64,000 nucleotides of DNA from Candidatus Eiseniibacteriota bacterium. GTDB lineage: Bacteria > Eisenbacteria > RBG-16-71-46. Positions within the stretch are counted from its first letter, which is position 1. The number at the start of each line of letters is the position of its first letter. A program made the translations under genes and the position numbers. The DNA lies in the NCBI GenBank assembly GCA_016178725.1, contig JACOSV010000032.1:38119-102118 (forward strand), in the 5' to 3' direction. Under the pieces are notes generated by a model. That model saw only the letters and a list, made by a program, of their open reading frames with translations, did no database searches and was not told where the DNA came from. This document shows, in pieces, positions 27,935-36,555 of the stretch.

Positions 27935-29203
27935 ATGCCCGCAGAGGGCGCGAATCTGCAGAAGGAGCTGAACCCGCTTCGCAACGCCGAGCGCCAGTTC
28001 GACGAGGCCGCGGACCGCCTGAACCTGCCCCCCGGGATCCGCGAGGTCATCAAGCGCCCGCGGCGCGCGACCATCGTGTCGTTGCCGGTCAACCTCGATG
28101 ACGGCACGCTCAAGGTGTTCACCGGCTACCGCGTGCAGCACTCCATCGTGCGCGGCCCGGCGAAGGGCGGCATCCGCTACCACCCCGACGTGACGCTGGA
28201 AGAGGTCGAGGCGCTGGCGGCGTGGATGACCTGGAAGTGCGCGGTGGTCAACATCCCCTTCGGCGGCGGCAAGGGCGGCGTCGTCTGCGATCCCTCGCGC
28301 ATGTCGAAGGGCGAGCTCGAGCGCCTGACGCGCCGTTACGCGGCCGACCTCTCCGACCTGTTCGGCCCCGAGAGCGACGTGCCGGCGCCGGACGTGAACA
28401 CCAACGAACAGGTGATGGCGTGGATCGTCGACACGTACTCGATGCACGAGCGCCGCACCGAGTACGCGGTGGTCACCGGCAAGCCGCTCGAGGTCGGCGG
28501 CTCGGCCGGCCGGCGCGAGGCGACCGGGCGCGGCGTGCTGCTGTGCGTGCGCGAGGCGTGCGAGCACCTCAAGCGCCCGCTCGCGGGCGCGCGCGTCGCG
28601 GTGCAGGGCTTCGGCAACGTCGGCTCGGTCTCGGCCGACCTGATGGCGAAGGAAGGCGCGAAGATCGTCGCCGTGAGCGACGTGAGCGGCGGCGTCCACG
28701 ATCCCGCCGGCCTCGACGTGAAGGCGCTGATCACGTGGGTCGCGGATCACCGCGGCGTGAAGGGCTTCCCGGGCGGCAAGCCGCTCACCACGCCGATCGT
28801 CGAGCACGACTGCGACATCCTCGTGCCCGCGGCGCTCGAGAACCAGATCACGCACGAGAACGCCGACCGCGTGCGGGCGCGGATCATCGCCGAGGGCGCG
28901 AACGGCCCGACGACGCCGGACGCCGACCGCATCCTGCGCGACAAGGGCGCGTTCGTGATCCCCGACATCCTGTGCAACTCGGGCGGCGTGACGGTGTCGT
29001 ACTTCGAGTGGGTGCAGAACCGCATGGGCTTCTACTGGCCCGAGCGCGAAGTCAACCAGCGGCTCGAGCAGTACATGGTGCAGGCGTTCCACGACGTGCT
29101 CGCCAAGTCGCTCGAGCACAAGGTGGACATGCGGGTCGCCGCGTTCATGGTGGCGATCGAGCGCGTCGTCAAGGTGATCATGCTGCGCGGCGTATACGCC
29201 TAG
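27935..29203 (+). CDS. gdhA: Glutamate dehydrogenase (Glu/Leu/Phe/Val dehydrogenase family)
   Basis: Reversible oxidative deamination of glutamate to 2-oxoglutarate. The 422-residue protein has the substrate-binding stretch VRGPAKGGIRYHPDV, catalytic-lysine region FGGGKGGVVCDP, APDVNTNEQVMAW, and the dinucleotide-binding VAVQGFGNVGSVSADLM. The gdhA symbol is by family; coenzyme preference is not decided. ATG 27935 is chosen because GTGGAGG lies eight bases upstream and the protein then has normal length; an upstream in-frame start would add an unrelated Arg-rich stretch. A strong hairpin follows at 29223. Secure family call. Confidence 0.95.
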   Translation: MPAEGANLQKELNPLRNAERQFDEAADRLNLPPGIREVIKRPRRATIVSLPVNLDDGTLKVFTGYRVQHSIVRGPAKGGIRYHPDVTLEEVEALAAWMTWKCAVVNIPFGGGKGGVVCDPSRMSKGELERLTRRYAADLSDLFGPESDVPAPDVNTNEQVMAWIVDTYSMHERRTEYAVVTGKPLEVGGSAGRREATGRGVLLCVREACEHLKRPLAGARVAVQGFGNVGSVSADLMAKEGAKIVAVSDVSGGVHDPAGLDVKALITWVADHRGVKGFPGGKPLTTPIVEHDCDILVPAALENQITHENADRVRARIIAEGANGPTTPDADRILRDKGAFVIPDILCNSGGVTVSYFEWVQNRMGFYWPEREVNQRLEQYMVQAFHDVLAKSLEHKVDMRVAAFMVAIERVVKVIMLRGVYA

Positions 29204-29222
29204 CCCCGTCCCGTAACGAAGA

Positions 29223-29252
29223 GCGGCCCGGCTCCGTGAGGAGCCGGGCCGC
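29223..29252. terminator. Bidirectional hairpin between gdhA and the PorV-like gene
   Basis: A perfect 13-bp stem GCGGCCCGGCTCC / GGAGCCGGGCCGC with a GTGA loop lies between two convergent genes, followed by GTCGTTT on the plus strand. The loop sequence recurs in the hairpin at 36510-36537. Confidence 0.75.
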
Positions 29253-29287
29253 GTCGTTTGCGGTCCGCCGCGCTCTCGCGCGACGGT

Positions 29288-30313
29288 TCAGAACACGAAC
29301 TTCACCGAGACGTGCTGCACGTCGCTGAAGTAGTTCTTCACGAGCTGGCCGGCGTAGTCCACCCAGAGGCTCGTGCCGCCGAGCGGCGCGCGCAGGCCGA
29401 CGCCGTAGCTGAACAGCATGAGATCGTCGCTGTTGTTGGTGATCTTGTATCCCGCGCGCAGCGCGAAATCCTTCTTGTACATGTACTCGGCGCCGATCCG
29501 GCCCTCGTCCACGGCGAAGCTGTTGTTGAGGTAGAGCCCGTGGATCGTGAACGAGCCTTGCGGGCCGTGCACGATCGGATACGAGACCGCGAACTGGAAC
29601 GACGACGGCAGCTCGAACTTGGCGGAGCCGAGCGAGAGACTGCGGCCCGACGCCTGCGGGTCGTCGCCCGAGACGTGCTGCAGCCGCTCGAAGTCGCTGC
29701 CACCGAACTCCGAGTTGGGTCCGAAGTTCTTCATCGCCATGCCGAGGCGCATGCCGTTGTAGTCCGGGTCGTACTGGAACCCGAAGTCGAACGCGACGCC
29801 GGCGGCCGTCTCCTGCAGCACGCGCTCGCTGATGTACGTCAGCGTGCCGCCGAAGTTCACGCGGTCGGTCATGCGCCGCGCGTACGTGAGCCCCAGCGTG
29901 CTGAAGGTCGGCGAGAACACCTCGCCCGTGCCGTCGGGGGCCGACTCGGTGGTGAACGGGATCTCGCCGACGCTCAGCACCTTGACGCTGAAGCCGACCA
30001 TCCCGAGCCCGCCCATCTGCTGGGCCACCGCGAAGTAGTTGACCTTCATGTCGGCGATGTACTGCGTGTTGCTGAACAGCACCTCGGTCGGTGAATCGGT
30101 CCCGGCGAGGCCCGCAGGGTTGTAGAACATCGCCTCGGCGCCCGTCACCGTGCCCAGATACGAGCCGGCGAGCGCGACGCCGCGCGCCCCCACCGGAATG
30201 CGCAGCTCGGTCGCGCCGCCCGTCCCGAGACGATTGTCGGAACCGGCATGCGCCGTCGCCGTCGTCACCGCAAGGATGGCCAGTGCCACCCACGTGCTTC
30301 GAATCGCCCTCAT
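29288..30313 (-). CDS. PorV/PorQ family outer-membrane protein
   Basis: A 341-residue outer-membrane barrel of the PorV/PorQ (UPF0164-related) family. The signal peptide is RSTWVALAILAVTTATAHA. Hallmarks are TELRIPVGARGVALAGSYLGTVTGAEAMFYNPAGLAG near the mature N-terminus and a C-terminus ending in FVF. PorV proteins shuttle type IX secretion substrates in Bacteroidota; similar proteins occur widely in FCB phyla with surface proteins carrying C-terminal beta domains. ATG 30313 is chosen because GAGAGGAG lies just upstream and the signal peptide starts there; an earlier ATG at 30352 adds a non-signal stretch. It is the last gene of the run receptor, surface protein, PorV. Confidence 0.85.
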   Translation of the reverse strand: MRAIRSTWVALAILAVTTATAHAGSDNRLGTGGATELRIPVGARGVALAGSYLGTVTGAEAMFYNPAGLAGTDSPTEVLFSNTQYIADMKVNYFAVAQQMGGLGMVGFSVKVLSVGEIPFTTESAPDGTGEVFSPTFSTLGLTYARRMTDRVNFGGTLTYISERVLQETAAGVAFDFGFQYDPDYNGMRLGMAMKNFGPNSEFGGSDFERLQHVSGDDPQASGRSLSLGSAKFELPSSFQFAVSYPIVHGPQGSFTIHGLYLNNSFAVDEGRIGAEYMYKKDFALRAGYKITNNSDDLMLFSYGVGLRAPLGGTSLWVDYAGQLVKNYFSDVQHVSVKFVF

Positions 30314-30364
30314 GGCGCTACGCTCCTCTCGATTGCGAAGGTGGTGGTTCATGTCGGATCCCGC

Positions 30365-33300
30365 CTAGAAGTTGTTGAGGCGTTCTTTTTCCATGAACAC
30401 CACGACTTTGCCGATCTTGGTGCCGACGTTCGGCGCGTCGACATGGAAGACGTAGATGCCGCTGCCGACCGGGAGCCCCCGCGACGACTGGAGATCCCAG
30501 ATCGCCTCCGACGAGGCGTCGTTCTTCGTGATCGTCCTCACCAGCTCGCCGGCGAGGTTGAACAGTCGGATCGTGCACTGCGCCGGAAGGTGCGTGAACT
30601 TGAGCACGCGGATGAACTGATTGAGCTCGTAGCTCGAGTGCGCGAAATAGGGGTTCGGCACCGCCTTGACCAACGCGAGCTCGTTCTTCGCCAACGCCGC
30701 GTTGAAGCGGTTCGCCGGCGTGCTGCTGAACGTGAAGTAGTCGTTCGGCCCGCGCTTCGAGGTCGCGAACACCACCTTGTCGCCGACGTGCACCGGCGCG
30801 TTGATCGAGTCGGTGGTGACCGGCCAGAAGCCATAGAGGCCGTTCTGGGTGGCGCCGATCGACAGCCAGTCGCCCGCATAGGCGGGATCGGCCGATGCGC
30901 CGCTGTAGCTGTCCGAGAAGATGTCGAGGAACTGGCGATCGTCGCCCGGGAAACCGTTGAAGTCCGGCAGATCGTCCGGATCCCAGCGGTTGTCGGTGTA
31001 ATCGTGGTTGGTCGCCGGGGCCGTCACCGGGTTCCCCTGGTTCTCGAGGAATCCGACGTTGAGCTGCCGCGGCACGGCGCCCGACACGTCCCAGACCGTG
31101 AAGGGCACGTTGATGTAGTCCTGATACTGATAGACGCGCCCGCCGCCCGCGTCCTGCGTGCGGAAGTAGTGATAGGCGTTCTGGCCCACGGTCTGATTCA
31201 CGCCCAGCGGGCCGGTGAAGTCGACCTCGACGTCGAACGACTTGGACGGATCGGTGGGATCGATCTGCGAGCCGACCGGCAGGAGGATCGCCGAGTAGTC
31301 GGCCGAGCCGCCGAAGTAGAGGCCGCCGACATCCTGACCGGCGAACGGCGGCGGCGTCCCGGCGGTCGCGGGGACGAACGACACGCGGCCGAGCAGCCCG
31401 AGCGGCGCCCCCGAGACCTTGAGCTGCAGGCCGTCGAAGACCGGATAGCCATTGTCGCCGGTGAAGTCCAGCTGGTTGTTGATGATCGTGTCCACTGCGG
31501 CGCCGACGGTGCGCACGACGTACCACGTCATCGTGCCTGCGGCGTTGGGCTTGTAGCCCATCAGATAGTCGGCCTTGATCAATTGATTCGGGTCGACGAT
31601 GGACACGGCGCAGTTGTCGGTCGTGGGCGCCGGGCCGGCGGCGTGTGCGCCCTGCGACGGCGCGGTCACCGAGGCGGTCGACCAGTCCACGCCCGCGGCC
31701 GGGCCCTGCGGCACGACGCTGAAGACGTTGAGCGGCGACTCGAGCACCTGCGGTGTCTGGCCGAGGGCGACTGCGTAGGCGGTCACCACGTAGTAGTACT
31801 TGGTCCCCGAGAACAGCGGTCCGCCGTGCACGGCGTCGGTGGTGAGCCGCGCCTGGTAGCGGACGCCGGCGTCGGTCCCGAGCGCCGAAGGCTTCTTGAG
31901 CACGACGAACGACTGATCGTCGAAGGCGTCGTCGAGCACCGTCTGGATGCCGTCCACCACGTCGTACGTGGCGATGCGCGTGAACGGCCCGGCGATCGAG
32001 GCGCCCTGATAGACGACGTAGCCTTCGAACGCGTATGGCGCGCCGTTGTAGCTCTCGGCCTTGTTGTCCCAGGTGAGCTGGACCGCGCCGTCCTGCGGCG
32101 TCGCGACGGCGGTCGGCGAGTTCGGCGGGCTCGGCAGCACGAAATTGAGATCGAACGCGGACTGCGCGAGGTCGTCGTAGAACTGCATCAGCGCGATACT
32201 CGCGAGCCGGTTCGCGCTCTGGCCGATGACGATGCCGGCGACGACCTCCTGCGTGTCGCCCGGAGCCATCGCGAACGGTCCGGCCGAGAGCATGAGGCGT
32301 TTGTCGTTCGGCGAGACGTCGAGCCAGCCGGTGCTCGAGACCGGGTCGCCGTCGAACGTGAAGTGGTCGACCAGGCCGGTCTTGGGATTCGTGACCGGGT
32401 TGCCGGTCGCGTCGAGGCCCTTCATGAAGTTGTAGGTCTTGCGGAAGTTGTCGGGGTCGTTCCCGTTGAAGTACGCGTTGAACGACGCCATCGGCAGCGG
32501 CGTGCCGCCGACCCTGGGCCCCTGGAAGAAGTCGAAGCCCACCGACGGCGGCTGACCGCCGTACAGTGCGTCGTTGTTGGTCGCGTTGTAGACGAACCCG
32601 AGGCTGCGGCCCACATTGCAGCCGACGAGGTCGTCGGTGGCGCCGCCCAGGTCCGGATCGGACCACTGCGACACGAACATGTTGTCGAGGTGCCGGACGC
32701 CCTTGTTGATGATCCGGTACTTGATGAAGACCGTGTTGCCGAGCGCGCCCTGGCGGCTGAACGCGAACGTCGTCTGTTGCACCTCGAGGCCGAGCGGATT
32801 GGTCTTGCCCGCGCGGTTGGAGTGGTTGGCGGCGTCGGCGTCGTTGTAGACCGCCCAGCACATCTCGTCGCCGAGGATGTTGAGCGACCCGTCACCCTGC
32901 ACCGTCACCACCGGCGCGCCGTGCGGGACCGCTCCGGCGTTGTAGTCGGCGAGCGCGGCGTCGCGCACGGCGCTGTCGGTGTAGACGCGATCGAGCTTGT
33001 ACACCTTGTACTCGGCCTTGGTCGGATCGTCGGAGACGCCGCCGACCATCGCGCCCGGACCGTACTCATCGGAATACTCCGAGACCGCGACACGCAGCGT
33101 GTCGAGCACCGGCACGCCGGCCGAGTCGCGGCACACCCCGCCGAGCCACAGACCGGCCGCGTAGACCGCGGTCTTCCCGGTCCCCTTCGGGAACTCGAGG
33201 CCCGCGACCTGCGTCGCCTTGTTCCAGGCGAACGAGCCGGTGTTGGTCACGAACATGCTGATGCTGTTGATGTCGATCAACTGGGCGTTGTCGATCACCT

Positions 33301-33421
33301 CCGCCAGCGCGGGGCGCGGGCGGCGGATCGTCTGCATCTTGCCCACGGGCGTTGCCGAAGCCACCCCGGCGGCCAGCATCAGCGCGGCCAGGATGCTTCC
33401 GGCGATGCGTGAGGTCCTCAT
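30365..33421 (-). CDS. Large secreted surface protein with C-terminal FlgD/T9SS-like domain
   Basis: A 1018-residue exported protein. Signal peptide at the N-terminus (RIAGSILAALMLAAGVASA). A conserved-looking front part contains GKTAVYAAGLWLGG and EYSDEYGPG; near residue 450 there is a fibronectin-type segment (PTAVATPQDGAVQLTWDNKAE) and more beta-rich sequence follows. The C-terminus, NPYFAHSSYELNQ then CTIRLFNLAGELVRTI and GIYVFHVDAPN, matches the FlgD-Ig/type A sorting-like beta domain found at the end of exported proteins in FCB bacteria. GGGAGGAA six bases before ATG 33421 supports the start. It lies between the TonB receptor and the PorV-like gene, suggesting these work together. No catalytic motif was seen. 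Confidence 0.85.
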   Translation of the reverse strand: MRTSRIAGSILAALMLAAGVASATPVGKMQTIRRPRPALAEVIDNAQLIDINSISMFVTNTGSFAWNKATQVAGLEFPKGTGKTAVYAAGLWLGGVCRDSAGVPVLDTLRVAVSEYSDEYGPGAMVGGVSDDPTKAEYKVYKLDRVYTDSAVRDAALADYNAGAVPHGAPVVTVQGDGSLNILGDEMCWAVYNDADAANHSNRAGKTNPLGLEVQQTTFAFSRQGALGNTVFIKYRIINKGVRHLDNMFVSQWSDPDLGGATDDLVGCNVGRSLGFVYNATNNDALYGGQPPSVGFDFFQGPRVGGTPLPMASFNAYFNGNDPDNFRKTYNFMKGLDATGNPVTNPKTGLVDHFTFDGDPVSSTGWLDVSPNDKRLMLSAGPFAMAPGDTQEVVAGIVIGQSANRLASIALMQFYDDLAQSAFDLNFVLPSPPNSPTAVATPQDGAVQLTWDNKAESYNGAPYAFEGYVVYQGASIAGPFTRIATYDVVDGIQTVLDDAFDDQSFVVLKKPSALGTDAGVRYQARLTTDAVHGGPLFSGTKYYYVVTAYAVALGQTPQVLESPLNVFSVVPQGPAAGVDWSTASVTAPSQGAHAAGPAPTTDNCAVSIVDPNQLIKADYLMGYKPNAAGTMTWYVVRTVGAAVDTIINNQLDFTGDNGYPVFDGLQLKVSGAPLGLLGRVSFVPATAGTPPPFAGQDVGGLYFGGSADYSAILLPVGSQIDPTDPSKSFDVEVDFTGPLGVNQTVGQNAYHYFRTQDAGGGRVYQYQDYINVPFTVWDVSGAVPRQLNVGFLENQGNPVTAPATNHDYTDNRWDPDDLPDFNGFPGDDRQFLDIFSDSYSGASADPAYAGDWLSIGATQNGLYGFWPVTTDSINAPVHVGDKVVFATSKRGPNDYFTFSSTPANRFNAALAKNELALVKAVPNPYFAHSSYELNQFIRVLKFTHLPAQCTIRLFNLAGELVRTITKNDASSEAIWDLQSSRGLPVGSGIYVFHVDAPNVGTKIGKVVVFMEKERLNNF

Positions 33422-33459
33422 CGGCTTCCTCCCTGGGTCGTCCGTGCGGAAATGCATGA

Positions 33460-36273
33460 TCAGAATCCGACCCGCAGGCCGAAGCGAATCAGCCGCGGAT
33501 TGCTGAACAGCGCCGGGCTCTGCAGCGCCTTCGCGTAGGCGTCGCGACCGTCGATGCTCTCGGCCGCGAGCGTCCCCAGGAGGTTGTTGCCGTCCGAGGT
33601 GTTGAGATACGCGGTGCTGTAGGGCGACCCCGTCCCGGTGAACTCGTTGATGGCGTTCTTGGTGTCGAACGCGTTCAGCACCCAGCCGTAAACGCTCACG
33701 TTCACGTTGCCGACCGGGAACGAGCGCGTGGCCTTGAAGTCCACCGTCTGCGTCCACGGACCGTAACGCGAGTTGATCGGGCCGATCGGCTGCGTCGCCA
33801 CCGCGGCGAGCGTGACCTCGTCGTAGATGTTCGTCGGCGTGTAGGGCGTGCCGCTCGCGACGTTGAACAGCACGTCGATGTTCATGTTCTCGAACCACGC
33901 CTTGCCGCCGACCTTCGGCCCCTCGCCCTTGTTGAGCAGGTAGTCGAGATTGACCGACAGCTTGTGGCGCTGGTCGAAGTCGAGCGGCGCCGTCTGCTTC
34001 GGCGGATTGTCGGCGTACCACGCGATGTTGCGCTGCGTGTTCGAGACCGACCCGGTGCCGACCGCGTACGAGAGGCTGTACGCGAAGTTGGCCTCGATGT
34101 GGTTGACGCGCCGCAGCGCGAACCCGACGTCCACGCCCTTGACCGTCCCGTAGTCCTTGTTGCGGTAGGACGAGAACGCGTTCGGGAACGACGAGATCGT
34201 CGCGACTTCGACGAGGTCCTTCACGTCCTTGTAGTAGGCCGTGATGTCGAGACGGGCGCGAGGGCTCACCATGTGCTGGATGCCCACTTCGTAGGCCGTG
34301 GTCTGCTCTGGCTTCAGGTTGGGATTGCCGAAGCCGACGTAGTAGCCGCCGGTCTTGATCTTGTGCTCGAGGAACTGATACGAGACGTACAGATCCTGCA
34401 AGTTCGGCTGCTGGAAGAACTGGCCCCAGTTGACGTGCATCACCGTCTTGTCGGTCACCGGGAAGCCGATGCCGACGCGCGGGCTCACGCGGCTGTACCT
34501 CTTGTTGTCCACGAGGCGGCTGGAGTCGAGCGTCCCGAGCGTCCCGAGCGGGACGTTCTCGTTGAGCAGCGCCGGCACGTCCACGTTGATGTAGTCGTAG
34601 CGCAGCCCCGCGTTCACCACCAGACCGGCGCGCTCGTACTTGTCCTGAATGTACGCCGAGGCGGTGAGGGGCTTGCGCGGCCCGTCGAGCCCGCCGTCGA
34701 CGTGCGTCTTGCCGTCGATGGCGAACCCGTAGCGGTTGATGTCCTGGACGAGGCCCGGCGTACTCGGGAAGTAGTTCTCGTAGAAGCGCAGGTTGTGGCG
34801 ATCGACCTCGAGCCCGGCCTTCATCTGATGGAACGGGTTCACCTGATTCGTGTAGTCGCCCTTCACGCCGATGTACTGCGACTCGCGATGCAGGTAGTCG
34901 TCGAACACGTGCCCGGTGCCGGCGCGCGCAGCCTCGGCCGCGAGCGAATCGCCGAGCGGCCCGGTGCCCAGCCCGGAGTACCCGGGCCAGAACCACGGGA
35001 TGTCGGGCCGGATGTTGGCCTGCCCGTGGGCCGAGTAGGATGCGACGTCGTCGAAGTAGACGCCGTCGCCGCGCTTACGGTCCGTGTAGAAGTAATTCAC
35101 GCCGAGCGAGTAGAACGACTTCGTGCTCAGCGTGTGATTGAACTGGCCGGTGACCGAGCGGTTGCGGTCCTGGTAGCGCGGCGCGTGGGCCAGGTTGAAC
35201 CGGTAGGTGTTCAGGTATTCCTGCCAGTCGTCGCTCGAAACCAGACCACCGAGACGCAGCGCCATCTTGTCGCCGAGCGGGACGCTCAGCTTGGCCTGAT
35301 GCGTCCAGCCGGCGAGCCCGTTCGAGGGGATCGGCCCGTCGAAGAGCGAGTTGGGCCGCCGATCGCGGTCCCAGCGGCGCTCGCCGCTGTAGTAGAACGT
35401 GCCCCAGTCCTTGTTGGGGACGAGCGGGCCGCCGAAGTTGAAGTCGTAGACGTTGTAGTCGTAGCTCTTCGCCCCGAGGATGTTCTTGCCGTAGCCGCTG
35501 AAGTTGTCGGTCAGCGACTCGAAGCTCCCCGAGTACTTGTGGGACCCCTCGCGCGTGATCACGTTGATCACGCCCGACATGATGCGGCCGTACTCGGCGT
35601 TGAACCCGCCGTTGAGGACCACGACCTCCTGGATCGCGTCGTTGTTGATCGAGGTCGTCGAGTTCCCGGTCAGCGGATCCTGCTGCGAGAACCCGTCCAC
35701 GTAGTACGCGGTCTCGTTGGGACGGCCGCCGCGCACGATGAGCGTCGGCCCGTTCTGCGATTCCTGATCGATCAGGCGCTGGAAATTGACGACGCCCGAC
35801 TGCTGCGCGGCGGCGTCCTGATAGCCGCGGGTCGGGAGTCGGGCGAGCTGATCGCTCGACAGGAAGCGGGTGGTGCTGGTCGCGTCCTTCTGGAGCAGCG
35901 GGCGCTCGGCATCGACCTTGACCTCGTTCATCTGCACGGCTTCGGTCTTGAGCGTGATGTTGATCTCGGTCGTGAAGTCGGGCTGGATCGTCACGTGCGA
36001 GGCGGTGAACGCCGCGTAACCCATCATGTTCGCGTGGATCACGTACTCGCCGCCCGGGATGCCGATCATCAGGTAGGTGCCCTGATCGTCGGAGAGAGCG
36101 CCGATCCGCAGCCCCTCGACCCGGACGTTGGCGCCGACGACCGGCTTACCCTGCTCGTCCTTGACGGTCCCGGTGAGTTTCCCGGTCGTGCCCGCCCGCG
36201 CGACGGGGGCGAACAGTGTGATGGCCACCACGAACACAACGGCTGCGACGGCCCAGGGAGCTCTGCGGGACAT
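33460..36273 (-). CDS. TonB-dependent receptor, Oar-like, with carboxypeptidase-regulatory domain
   Basis: A 937-residue outer-membrane receptor. Signal peptide (AVAAVVFVVAITLFAPVARA); a CarboxypepD_reg-like beta-sandwich at about 30-110 (GKLTGTVKDEQGKPVVGANV); a plug domain (LARLPTRGYQDAAAQQSGVVNF, VRGGRPNETAYYVDGFSQQD, GFNAEYGRIMSGVINVITREG); then a 22-strand-type barrel ending PRLIRFGLRVGF. The VNVITREG and NAEYGR stretches are typical of Oar/SusC-like receptors. AGGAG lies six bases before ATG 36273. Its ligand is not predictable. It is first in a run with the 1018-residue surface protein and the PorV-like protein. Confidence 0.93.
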   Translation of the reverse strand: MSRRAPWAVAAVVFVVAITLFAPVARAGTTGKLTGTVKDEQGKPVVGANVRVEGLRIGALSDDQGTYLMIGIPGGEYVIHANMMGYAAFTASHVTIQPDFTTEINITLKTEAVQMNEVKVDAERPLLQKDATSTTRFLSSDQLARLPTRGYQDAAAQQSGVVNFQRLIDQESQNGPTLIVRGGRPNETAYYVDGFSQQDPLTGNSTTSINNDAIQEVVVLNGGFNAEYGRIMSGVINVITREGSHKYSGSFESLTDNFSGYGKNILGAKSYDYNVYDFNFGGPLVPNKDWGTFYYSGERRWDRDRRPNSLFDGPIPSNGLAGWTHQAKLSVPLGDKMALRLGGLVSSDDWQEYLNTYRFNLAHAPRYQDRNRSVTGQFNHTLSTKSFYSLGVNYFYTDRKRGDGVYFDDVASYSAHGQANIRPDIPWFWPGYSGLGTGPLGDSLAAEAARAGTGHVFDDYLHRESQYIGVKGDYTNQVNPFHQMKAGLEVDRHNLRFYENYFPSTPGLVQDINRYGFAIDGKTHVDGGLDGPRKPLTASAYIQDKYERAGLVVNAGLRYDYINVDVPALLNENVPLGTLGTLDSSRLVDNKRYSRVSPRVGIGFPVTDKTVMHVNWGQFFQQPNLQDLYVSYQFLEHKIKTGGYYVGFGNPNLKPEQTTAYEVGIQHMVSPRARLDITAYYKDVKDLVEVATISSFPNAFSSYRNKDYGTVKGVDVGFALRRVNHIEANFAYSLSYAVGTGSVSNTQRNIAWYADNPPKQTAPLDFDQRHKLSVNLDYLLNKGEGPKVGGKAWFENMNIDVLFNVASGTPYTPTNIYDEVTLAAVATQPIGPINSRYGPWTQTVDFKATRSFPVGNVNVSVYGWVLNAFDTKNAINEFTGTGSPYSTAYLNTSDGNNLLGTLAAESIDGRDAYAKALQSPALFSNPRLIRFGLRVGF

Positions 36274-36509
36274 GGGACTTCTCCTTTCCGGAGCGACGAA
36301 TCGCCTCCCCTCCCGTTGGGCGGGAAGGGTCTTTCAGGCAGTGTATATCTGGGGGAAAGGCCGGGAATGGGTAGGGGGGTTACGCCATCTGTTCGTCTCC
36401 TCCCGGGAAGACGACGCGAGCCGCTCGTGGCCTGCCGCACCACGGGTCCGACGGAAGGAACCGTAGGCCGGGGCTGCTCCTAGTGTCAACGCAAAACACC
36501 GCAAACGGA
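36274..36509 (-). other. Leader and promoter region of the TonB-dependent receptor
   Basis: No gene is seen. On the minus strand a TATACACT-like -10 lies near 36341-36350, about 70 bases before the receptor ATG, without a convincing -35. The leader contains a short inverted repeat CCCTTCCCGCCC / GGGAGGGG-type stretch near 36308-36330. AGGAG precedes the start. Confidence 0.4.
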
Positions 36510-36537
36510 TCGAGGGGGGCCGTGAGGCCCCCCTCGA
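36510..36537 (-). terminator. Terminator after the 36556-37809 gene
   Basis: A 12-bp perfect stem TCGAGGGGGGCC / GGCCCCCCTCGA with a 4-base loop, 18 bases beyond the stop codon of the upstream minus-strand gene and followed on that strand by TCCGTTTGCGGTGTTTT. Confidence 0.75.
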
Positions 36538-36555
36538 CCGCAACCATCCCCGTGG

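Noticed and set aside
30248..33412. A 1054-codon plus-strand frame
   Set aside because: It lies entirely antisense to the 1018-residue surface protein. Long open antisense frames are expected at this GC content, and the composition (Arg, Val, His) is typical of such shadows.
33964..36483. An 839-codon plus-strand frame
   Set aside because: Antisense to the TonB-dependent receptor, whose plug and barrel motifs are convincing.
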